DNA of 64,000 nt from Onchidella celtica (lineage: Eukaryota > Mollusca > Gastropoda > Systellommatophora > Onchidiidae), in NCBI GenBank assembly GCA_963931925.1, contig OZ007582.1:28943514-29007513 (forward strand), given 5' to 3'. The notes under the pieces were generated by a model. The model did not search any database. It was given only the letters and a program-made list of their open reading frames with translations, and was not told the origin of the DNA. Made by a program: the position numbers and the translations under genes. Positions 21,133 through 30,960 of this stretch are shown piece by piece; within the stretch, counting starts at the first letter, position 1; every line of letters begins with the position of its first letter.

Positions 21133-21505
21133 TCTGCGGGGGTCGAGATGGACTAGGGGCAAGGTGCTCGCCTCTCATAGCAAAGGTACCGGGTTCGATC
21201 CCTGGTCGATGCAAGCATGTTGGAATTTTTTTTTTCGGGCGGGGTGGGGGGGGGGGGGTAGATCGAGCACCCAGTCTTCTCGGATAAGGACGAAAAGCTC
21301 AGAGGGTCCGTGTTCACGTGATGCATGTTAAAGGTACCTTGGGAGTTGCAAGTTAAGGAAGAGCATGTTGAGTAAGGCTGCTGTCCGGGCGAAATTCTAA
21401 AAAAAAAGATTCCCTAACACGACAAGAAAATAAAAACAAGAAAATTGAGGTGTAAATGTCAATGGCAGCGATCCTCCTCAAATAAAGAACTAAACACGCG
21501 TTCGT
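21133..21505 (+). mobile_element. tRNA-derived SINE, copy 2
   Basis: Same family as 12836-13210. B-box GGTTCGATCCC is at 21192-21202, with a long G-rich linker, GTTAAAGGTACCTTGG in the body, and an AATAAAGAACTAAACACG end. It is somewhat more diverged than the other two copies. Confidence 0.8.
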
Positions 21506-21805
21506 GTCTGTGAGTGGCTCTTTATAACAATTACTTCTCATATCCCACGTCAGCTGCTACCTGTAATCGACAGTCACGTCACGGGACTTATCATTAATTC
21601 ACTAAGGAATTGACGCCACATTCATTTGGCGATGCTGACCTCAATGGTGGAGGGGGAGGGTGCCATTCAAGGTCACGGGATGAATGTGGGTCAATAGGTT
21701 TCGACAATCCAGTGAATTACACCCTCGCATGCATAAAATTTAATCTTGCTTGCTGTATCTTGTGGTCACACCTAGAGATTACGACGCCACTTGAAGCCGT
21801 CAGGA
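21506..21805. other. Intergenic
   Basis: Nothing recognised. Confidence 0.4.
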
Positions 21806-22868
21806 TAGACAGGTACTCAAATGGATAGGTTATAGGCAAGCAGGCAGGTAGGCAGGCAGGCAGGAAGACAGACAGACATACTGACAGACAGACAGATAGA
21901 TAGGTATCGAGAATAGAGAGAGAGAGAGAGAGAGAGGGCGTTTGCTGTCAGTCTGAAATACAGACCCCCCCCCCCCCTCCAGCAACACACACACTGCTGG
22001 GCAGAGACCCTGGGTATAATTATCGGGTCGGGGGGAGTTTCGAGCGTGAACGATAATAATAACGCAATGGTTCACAATAATAATACTAAAATGAGGTGTC
22101 TGTAATAGCAGGACCCTGATGGACATGTGTAGAATATTCCCGAAGACTCAACAGACAAGGCAGATAGACATTTTGTAATATAGCAAAACACAAATTAATA
22201 CAGTGTTCCTTGAGTCACACAATAAAAATATTTCAAGAACGCCACTTTAGAATCGGCCGTGAGCAGGGCGTCACACGGGGGCTCTGCTCTCTCCCCCACC
22301 CCCGCCCCCCCTCCTGGTGCGAGTTAGTCCTCCAGATGGATGTTTTTACAGTTTTTATAGTAAATGCGCTGCTCATCGATTGGCACTTAGAACATGAAAT
22401 ATGTGCCCGACTAAAGTTGTGTAATTCAAATGGTACTCCTTCCACAAGTTTAAAGTAACAATTCTTACCTTTAGTAGTCCATCACCTTCATATAATCCAC
22501 AGTATGACAGTTCAGTAATCCACAAAACGAATTTCAAAAACACAAAACACAATGGACACACTCGGCTATAACTTTACATCCGCAGAAATGAAATCACAAT
22601 ATTTTCACCACAAAACGTTTACATCCAACCTGAAATATTTCTTCACAATTTCTTCACGAAATGAGATAAACACTTCCAAACGCTGGATCCAAATCATTAT
22701 CTTCATAATTTTGTCATGATCTGAGGAAAGCATTACCAAACATTAGAACTTAATCAAATAGATTTTAAAATGAGCCTCATTATTAATGGCGACATTCAGA
22801 AATCAGAACTCGTTGTAAAAACGAATGCGTGTGGAATTTTTTAAAAAGTGAAAATCGCTCACAACAAA
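21806..22868 (-). repeat. Left arm of 5.4 kb inverted duplication
   Basis: Reverse complement of about 26273-27264. From outside inward it holds GGCA/GACA repeats, a GA tract, a C run, a CCCGATAATTA-type block and then a core (about 22375-22690). The core has only about four differences from the other arm in some 320 bp, while flanking arm sequence is roughly 85% identical with indels. Read outward, the core contains a consensus splice donor, AAAG|GTAAGAATT. The 62-residue ORF in the core lacks an ATG. Confidence 0.85.
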
Positions 22869-25800
22869 CACGCTATCAGCACACCGACAAGACCTCGTTA
22901 TTTCAAGGGACAAAATGAATTTGAAAGAAAAAAAAAGGATGTGACTGCTTTCTTTATGAATAGAAAAGTTAAAGCTTAATTGTTTTTTTTAACAAAAAAC
23001 AAATGACTCTGGTGTTGTTTCTTTAATATTAACCCTTCCTCTTTCATCCCCACCTCCACGTACCGGTCCCTTTCCGACCATCTTTTAAAGAGCCTACGGC
23101 CATGAGAATAGTGAATGTCCATGACATAGCTTTGAACAATTGAAGGGGTTAGAATCAGAATGGGTCTATGTGCCATTGGCACTTAGATTCCTTGTAATTC
23201 TAACCCCCTTATTTATTTACGGCGGTCAGAATTACATGGGATGTAAGTGCCAATGCACTAAAAAGAAACAACTTGTAATTCCATCCCCTTCCAAAATAGT
23301 AATTGCAAGGGTTACCTATAATTATTTGACTACTTCAATAGAAACATAGAATAGTTTGAGTGATATGTAGGATGTGCCTTTCCTTCCCAACCCCCCAACC
23401 CCCAGCCCCACCCGATGGACTTTTTTTTTTTCCTACCTTGTCTGAAATTCATCACATTTGCTAGAGTACGGGGCTCATTCTCCACCCAATCCCAGTCTAC
23501 ATGTGCATGCTTTCTCTACGGATGTTCAACACCAGCGTCACTGTACGACATCTTTGGTTTTCTCATAATTGTTTAATAATTATGCTGGTGCGTCCCTACT
23601 ACCTCCCCCCCCCCCCCCCCCCCAAACCCCTTTCCCCCTCCGAGCTTACGTATTTTATGGGTGGTCGTTTTGACTTTTTTTTTGTTGTTGTATTGTTGCT
23701 GTTTTCAAATTTGTAATCCATTAGGGTTCTTTCCATATGCGATATCTACTCCTTTAAACCGTAAATGGGGATTTTTTAAAAAAATGGCGAATATGGTTAT
23801 TTTCATCTCCAAGATCTATCGTGCAGGAAATATTTCCAGGAAGGAAATGAAACGCCGCAAAGTTCTCAGTTACTCACTGCAAACAAAACAAAAAAACCTT
23901 CTGAAAAGCCTACCCGTTGCATACAAAGGTTTAATTTTATTGTTGTTGTGGTTGTGGATGACGGTGGTCATGGTGATGATGATGGTGTTTATTATTATGA
24001 TGTCATTATTTAGTAAGATTAGATTACACAATAATGTTAGGATTGTTGTTGTTGTTGTTTGGGGCGGGGGGGGGGGGGCGGGGCGACCTTTGAAAGGTTT
24101 GAAACTATCACATTCATTACAGTCTGATAATTTCATTCTTCTGCGTCTTCCTTGAGAATCAATAGTTTTTTGTGAGACAATAGCAATATGTGAGACTTCC
24201 CTCTGTATATGTAACACAGACGACGTTCAAAATAATGCTTCCTGCTGGATTTGGTGTAAATTCATATAGCCTAAAATGATACCATATAAACCAGTGGCAG
24301 TTTTGGCAAAATGGATAAAAGACACCTGCACAGAAAAAGGTGAGTGACGAACAGCGAGAGTCCATGAACTCGGTGTGGCCGGGGTTCTAGAAGATGTCAT
24401 GAACTCGGTGTGGCCGGGGGTTCTAGAAGATGTCATGAACTCGGTGTGGCCGGGGTTCTAGAAGATGTCATGAACTCGGTGTGGCCGGGGGTTCTAGAAG
24501 ATGTCAGGAAGTTAAAGGTTGAAATATCTAATTTAAGAATCCACTCTTCTTCTAAAGATCGTCATCTGCCTCGCTCCACCTGAGGAGTTTCTAACCATCA
24601 AGATGTTCATAATGAAAAATAATGGAAATTTTCAAACAGACCTGAAAGTATGCTATAACTGAATTGGTATTATTCTATGATAAAGTTCTTTTATAACTAA
24701 CAAAATGCCAGAGAAAAAACATAGCAAAATATCATTGCTGCAGGTAAGCGTGTGATGTCCAGCGCTGTTCATTTAGCGTCGTTTGAAATATTCCGCTCAG
24801 TGCTGTATAGATGATAATATTTTACGGCCGTGGAGTCAAGTCTGTGTTGCGTCAATTTTGACTCAGACTCTCTTTGAATCAACTAACAAGACAGTCTTGA
24901 ACTTATACATTGTATCACTATCTCACTTGTGCTCGAAGTCCTTGTAAACCCCCCAAAAAACAGACTTGGTCCAATGCCTAAGGGATCTTAGGCACAAGTT
25001 ATTTTGACAAGCGCTTCAATTAAACCTGAACAAAAAAAAAAAAAAAACGGTAAAAAAAACATTGCATTTACACATCGAAATCCCACCACTGCATGATAAA
25101 TCGTGTTCACAACATTTGAAATCTCGCTTAAGTAAACATTATGAAAACAGTTCATCTCGTTACCTTGATAATTTTGAAACGTATTTGTCAGTGACAAAAA
25201 ACGAAAACAAAACAAACAAACAGACAAGGGAAGTTAGTACTAATATCTGTGTATGGTTGTCATTAAAAACATGGCGGAAATGAAGGCAGAGAACTGCTAA
25301 CTTCTATTTCTTGTCAAAACGATCATTCTAGTGGTTCAAATAATATTTTTCAATCCATGGAAACATAAAGCTTACTAATCTAAATGTTGGAAAATTGTTC
25401 TGAAGTAAATATACGCAAGGAATGATTAAATATTCACCATTATTCTCTTTGTAATTGATTCCTCCAGAACCAACAAGCTATGTCGACCTGTATATAAGGT
25501 AGGCCGGTTTTTTCTATAAGTACATAACAGCCACTTTGGGGAAACTCGGGTGGTCACTGGCTCCTCTTCCCATGCAACGTTAAGGTCCGGCGTGACCAAG
25601 GTGCTTGCACGGTCAGTTTCTGCCTAAACTGACCTTTAATGCTTTGGGTCTGGCAAGATTTCCTCCCATAACACGTTGCTAAGGGACTTGAGAGTTGGGG
25701 TGGAGTTAGGTCGGATGTAGGCCGGACAAAACATACGGGTTAGAACCTACTTCCTTGACCCTGAGGGGCACCGTATAAGAGACATACGTGCTCAGGGTCG

Positions 25801-26272
25801 TCCTTGTCATGGGAAAAGTGCTCTCGCAACTACATGGTCATACGGCACACTCGGTGTGCTAGGAAGGGTAGTGTATGCTGGAGTCCCCGTGCCACTTTTT
25901 TGTTATATTTTTGTTTATTGGTTGTTGTTGTTGTTGTTTTCCTGATAACTCAAAACATTTGATTTATTCTCTTCTTTTTTCTTCTGATTGTCAACAGCAT
26001 GAGTTCACACGAGTTCACCTCTTTCTCTGTTTTTCTTTTCCTCACTTTTTTTTTTCTGATTGTCAACAATAGCAGTTCACCTCTCTCTTTTCCTCACTTG
26101 TTTTAATTATGAATACATGTATCAATAGTTGTTGCAGCAGTATTTTATTTCAGTTTCGACTCACATTTCTCCTTTCCTTTCAAGTCTTCCTACTGACTTT
26201 TTAAAAAATATGTTTCAGTTCATTATCTCTCGCGCTCTTCTTAAAGACATACTAACATGCCATTTATTTACC
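22869..26272. other. Spacer of the inverted duplication
   Basis: 3.4 kb with no transposase or other recognised gene. It contains two small imperfect hairpins sharing GAATTAC/GTAATTC at 23130-23300, a 17-base C run near 23606, a G run near 24066, a minisatellite at 24363-24504, and an unassigned GC-richer stretch at 25540-25890. A short CTGATTGTCAACA duplication lies at 25983 and 26057. Confidence 0.5.
24363..24504. repeat. Minisatellite, four 35/36-bp units
   Basis: Four units of CATGAACTCGGTGTGGCC followed by a G run and TTCTAGAAGATGT. Units 1 and 3 have four G after GGCC, and units 2 and 4 have five, so the array is two copies of a 71-bp dimer. A diverged single unit is present in the related repeat at 41640-41770, in reverse orientation. 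Confidence 0.95.
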
Positions 26273-27264
26273 ACTGTCTGTGTGAGCGATTTTCACTTTT
26301 CAAAAAATTCCACACGCATTCGTTTTAACAACGATTTCCTACTTCTGAATGTCGCCATTAATAATCTGTTTGGTTAAGTTCTACTGTTTGGGAATGCTTT
26401 CCTCAGATGGTGACAAAATTATGATGATAATGATTTGGATCCAGCGTTTTGAAGTGTTTTTCTCATTTCGTGAAGAAATTGTGAAGAAATATTTCAGGTT
26501 GGATGTAAACGTTTTGTGGTGAAAATATTGTGATTTCATTTCTGCGGATGTAAAGTTATAGCCGAGTGTGTCTATTGTGTTTTGTGTTTTTGAAATTCGT
26601 TTTGTGGATTACTGAATTGTCACACTGTGGATTATATGAAGGTGATGGACTACTAAAGGTAAGAATTGTTACTTTAAACTTGTGGAAGGAGTACCATTTG
26701 AATTACACAACTTTAGTCGGGCACATATTTCATGTTCTAAGTGCCAATCGATGAGCAGCGCATTTACTATAAACACTGTAAAAACATCCACCTAGAGGAC
26801 TAACTGGCACCATGGGGGAGGGGTGAAATATCTTTATTGTGTGACTCAAGGAACTCCTCCCAAAGTGTTTACTATATTTGCCCTTTGTTATATTACAAAT
26901 GTCTAACTGCTTGTCTGTTGAGTCTTCGGTAACATTCCACACATGTCCCCCAGGGTCCTGCTACTGTAGACACATCATCTTATTATTATTATTATTGTGA
27001 TCCATGGCGTTATTATTATCGTCCACGGTCGAAACTCCCACCGACCCGATAATTACACCCAGGTCCAGCATTTCTCTGTCTGCGTGTGTGTGTGTGTGTG
27101 GGGGGGGGGGGGGTAGGACTCTCTCAGAGTGACAGCCGACAACAAACCCCAGCTCTCTCTCTCTCTCTCTCTCTCCTCGATACCTATCTCTCTGTCTGTC
27201 TTCCTGCCTGCCTGCCTGTCTGCCGGCTTGCTTGCCTGCCTACCCATCCATTTGAATATCTGTC
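26273..27264 (+). repeat. Right arm of 5.4 kb inverted duplication
   Basis: Complement of the left arm. The core is at about 26447-26760, including the AAAG|GTAAGAATT donor-like site near 26654. An internal deletion of about 80 bp relative to the left arm lies near 26815. The outer end is CT, CTGT and CTGC repeats. Confidence 0.85.
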
Positions 27265-27740
27265 TATATATCTGTCTGTATATCTATTCCATAAGCCATA
27301 AAGTACAGCCAGTATTTGATCACATCAGTTTACAGGTGATCTCTGTCCTCTTTTCGGAAACCTTCGATCTCCCCTCGACCCGATAATTACACCCAGGGTC
27401 TCTGTCCAGCATTTGTGTGTGTGTGTGTGTTGTTGGGGGGGGGGTCTCTATTTTTAGACTGACAGCCAACAGAAAAATCCCAACTCTCTCTCTCTTTCTT
27501 TCTCTCTCGCTCCTCGATACCTATCTTATCTATCTGTCTATCTGTCAGTCTGACTGTATGTCTGTCTTCCTGCCTGCCTACCTGCCTGCCTGCCTGCCTA
27601 CTGCCTGCCTATCTACCCATCCATTTGATTATCTGTCTATATATCTGTCTGTCTATCTATTCCGTAAGCAATAAAATACAATCAGTATTTGATCACACCA
27701 GTTTACAAGTGATCTCTGTCCTCTTTTCGGAAACCTTTGA
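27041..27740 (+). repeat. Tandem duplication of the arm end
   Basis: Two units, about 27041-27372 and 27373-27740. Each runs from GACCCGATAATTACACCCAG through GT, G, CT and CTGC simple repeats to GTGATCTCTGTCCTCTTTTC. Both extend beyond the end of homology with the left arm. Confidence 0.85.
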
Positions 27741-29049
27741 GTTCAAGACGTCAGTGAACTTCAGATGAGGCGTCTCCTATTGATTTCAAGGCCATATGTT
27801 GAGCTTAAAATAACTGCACGAAAATTAATAATGTTCTAGATTATTTATGATTTTCATTATTTCTTGTTCAGTGGCGACGCATGAGGGGTGCCACAAAGGA
27901 TTTTGTCCCGGGAGCAAAATTCCTAGGGGCGCAAAATTTCAAAAGAAAAAGAAAATAAATTATAAATTATAAATTCAAAAAAGCCCGCCCGCCCTAGCCC
28001 ACACAGAAAATCTCCCAACGTTCGAATATTCTACACAGTTTTTTAACATGACGGGGCAAATAAACTTTGCTCTAGTAGCCCTCGGGGTCAAGAGGCGCAA
28101 CACTTGCCTTGCACCTAGGCGCTGGCAACCCACGCTACGCCACTTGGGTCTTGTTCAGAAGAGCTCAAACTTTGAAGTAAAAATTCTCAAAAGTGTAGTC
28201 CAAGCACATGGAGCACTTGTATCTTGCGGTGACGATTTCTCAATAGAACACCCGTTTTTCCTATGTATCCATAAAGTATGTGGACGCTGGAAGGGTCTTT
28301 GGGGGTGGGGACATGCCCCTAGAAAATGAAATGCTTACGTCTGCATGGGGGAGAAAGGGTTTCAGGGTAGCATTATGTGCGTTTGTCAGCAAAGCGAGTT
28401 CATGAATTGCATAAAATTCAGTTATTCAAAACGTAACAGTTCATGCAAAATGGCACTTACCTGTTCGAACAGCAAGGACTTATCATGGGCATTCATATTC
28501 TAATGGCCGTATGCTCGTACAGGAAAGGGGGGAGCAAGTGAAAAGTTTACATGGTAAGGTGGTATGAATATAGACAAAACCCTACGCAATATGTTGAAGA
28601 TCTGTGTCTGAGTGTATAGTTTTATTTGATACTTGGCATACATTAGCATAAATGAATTTTAGGAAAAGTAAAAAAAAAATCAAAAAAATCTAGAACTCTA
28701 ACTGCATTATACGCAAAATGACAGCTGTTTAAAATTGGGTCGGGTCATATATGACCCGGTCACCACAGCACGGGTTAAAAGTACCGTGTTTACTGATAGA
28801 ACTTGAATAACCCTAACATACCCTATTTTACCTGGTGATCGTATTTACAAAAGTCACCTTTTTCAGAGCCCTGTTGATGACAACATCCGTGTTGATTATT
28901 CATTGTAACACAGAAAGCATTCTTTACCAAATGCACGATAGAAAAAAAAAGGGGGCTTTTCTGATAATAAAACTCGTTCTACGCGTCCTGGTGAACAAGT
29001 CAGTGGCTGCACTGCATTTGCCTTTGTATCGTCCGCCATGGTTTTCGCA
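27741..29049. other. Intergenic with possible transposon terminus
   Basis: No gene is recognised. At 28741-28758 lies the perfect palindrome CGGGTCATATATGACCCG, and at 28775-28778 a TTAA. On the minus strand this reads TTAA, CCCGTGCTGTGG, spacer, palindrome, the same layout as the TTAA MITEs elsewhere in the window. No partner end was found, so it may be a broken element. Confidence 0.35.
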
Positions 29050-29146
29050 CCTCTTTCGCCCCCTAGACGCCCTGTTCTTCGTTTTCCCCCACCCCCCCCC
29101 CCATCCCTCTCATGAGGGGCGATATCACCCACGTTGAGAACCACTG
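29050..29146 (-). mobile_element. Possible hAT element end
   Basis: On the minus strand the sequence begins CAGTGGTTCTCAACGTGGG, a terminus typical of hAT (Charlie-like) elements. The other end and target duplication were not found. Confidence 0.35.
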
Positions 29147-29253
29147 ATCTGACATGTCAGGCAATGGTTACTGATCTCTGTGCAGTGACTTACAAAACCG
29201 TCCCTGGCCTAGATCAGTATCTACCTGTGTATGGTCACTGATGCTCCAGCCAG

Positions 29254-29261
29254 GATAAAAG
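29254..29261 (+). promoter_or_regulatory. Candidate TATA element of the P450 gene
   Basis: GATAAAAG lies about 30 bp before the start of the proposed untranslated first exon. It is a weak match to a TATA box, supported mainly by its position. Confidence 0.3.
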
Positions 29262-29284
29262 ACCTGTAAACATTACCCTCCAGG

Positions 29285-29389
29285 CGTTTTTGTCACTTCG
29301 ACGTGTCTTTCCTTGCCAAGACCTGGACTAAGCAAGGAAGTTGTTCATTAATGTCCCCGCCGCTGGTCAGGTTTCCTCACAGATTTAAG
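29285..29389 (+). other. Proposed untranslated exon 1 of the P450 gene
   Basis: It ends in an excellent splice donor, AAG|GTAAGT, at 29389/29390. The upstream boundary is a guess from the TATA candidate. It contains one upstream ATG (29351) whose 13-codon frame runs exactly to the splice junction. Joining it to the acceptor at 30946 would place the P450 start 15 nt into exon 2. RNA evidence is needed to accept it. Confidence 0.4.
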
Positions 29390-30946
29390 GTAAGTCCATC
29401 AGTTTCCTACCATTCTCTGTAAAGAATACACAGCCAGTAACGTTTATTGTCCTCCCCCCTGTCTCTTTAATTATTAGTGCGTTGAAGATTATTGTTTCTC
29501 GTGGACCTTTATCCCTTGACTACTGTTGTTGCGAACGCTAGATTTTCTCAAGGCTTGTTTCTATCAAGAGCCACAAATTTCAGTCACTGCAAAATTAATG
29601 GTAAATATTATGGTCTATATCAGGATTGATTATTGATCTGTATTTGAAAATTAGTCACGGGGAACCAAAACCGATGACCGATTGCCAACAGCAATAATGT
29701 TTCAATACTGGAAGGGTTAAGCCTCGAATTTCGTAGTGTTTGTAGCTACATGGAACTATTGTTGTGTTAGGGCCTCTCGTGATAAAAGTGTTTGTGTGTA
29801 ACGAAGGTTTAATTACGATTCACAGTCTCGCCACCTTTCCTTATATTGTTCTATCTCCATTCTCTGCGAAACTGGACATCTTTTAGTTGGTAAAAGAGGT
29901 ATAACAAATACGCACTTTGATACTTGTTTAAAATGTGAGTGGCCCTTATCAAGCTGTCTACAATTTTCGGCTGCAGATTGTCACTGGAGAACATAGGGCT
30001 GGTGAGACAGCAATTTTCTTACTGCTGGGCTCTAGTTTAGTGTAGGCTGGTACGTGGGTGGATGAGTGGCTAGATGGATGGATGGATGGATGGAGGATGG
30101 ATGGATGGATGGGTGACTAGATGAATGGATGGATGGATGGATGGATGGGTGGGTAGATGGATACATGGACGGATGGATAGATGAATGGGTGGGTGGGTGA
30201 ATGGATGCATGGATGGACGGATGGATAGATGGAGGGAGGAGGGAGTGAGGGATGGATGGATGGATAGGTGGGTGGATGGATGGATGGATAGGTGGGTGGA
30301 TGGATGGATGAACAGATGGATGGAAGGATGAATGCATGGATGGATAGATGGATGGATGGATGGGTAATTGGATGCATGGACGGACGAAAAGATGGTTAGA
30401 TGGATGGCTGGGTGGAAGAACGGATGTATAAATAGATGGATGGATGGATGGCTGAGTGGATGGATGGATGGGTGGATGGATGGCTAGTTTTGCCAAATAA
30501 GCTTATTTAGTTTTAATAAATAAAGAACGCTACAAGTTCCCATGGCGCCATTCCCCACTACAAAAATGTAGGTACATTCACGACACATTGCTTGGAATTC
30601 CTTAAATATTAAAAGGTTTCCAATAAAGATTTATTGACATCTTCCATTTCCGACTGCACACAATTTAGTACTGTGTAAACGTTCTTGTTTATTGCTTGTT
30701 TGTTTCTTCCATTGTTACGTAAACAATTTCATCTAATCATCAGTTCTTACGATTCCCAAAGAAAGAAAGTCAAAACCAGGCTAAAGTCTTACAAATAAAA
30801 ATATCAGTTTAATAAGGTTTAGTATGAAATTTCTGCCTATCCAAGTGTGAATAAATCAAACAAAGCTTTCTTGAGAAGTGATTTTGATTCCGCTCAGGTT
30901 CAAAAAGACGTATTATAATATGCATCCGGTGTTTCTATTGTTTCAG
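29390..30946 (+). other. Proposed 5'UTR intron
   Basis: Bounded by GTAAGT and TTCTATTGTTTCAG. It contains an antisense MITE A fragment at about 29868-29937 and a (GGAT)n array at about 30050-30485. No other gene is seen inside. Confidence 0.4.
30050..30485. repeat. (GGAT)n tetranucleotide array
   Basis: About 435 bp of GGAT repeats with GGGT, GGAC and AGAT variants, the complement of the CCAT type at 17231-17890. The long minus-strand IHPS frame is an artefact. Confidence 0.95.
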
Positions 30947-30960
30947 TAGCGACCACCAAG

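Noticed and set aside
21280-21300. Possible hammerhead ribozyme core (GGACGAAA in the SINEs)
   Set aside because: The required CTGATGA core and pairing stems are absent.
22373-26754. Two 62-residue ORFs nearly identical in the inverted arms
   Set aside because: Both begin at GTG and their similarity follows from the DNA-level identity of the core, so it is no evidence of coding.
30032-30496. 154-residue minus-strand ORF rich in IHPS
   Set aside because: Artefact of the GGAT array.
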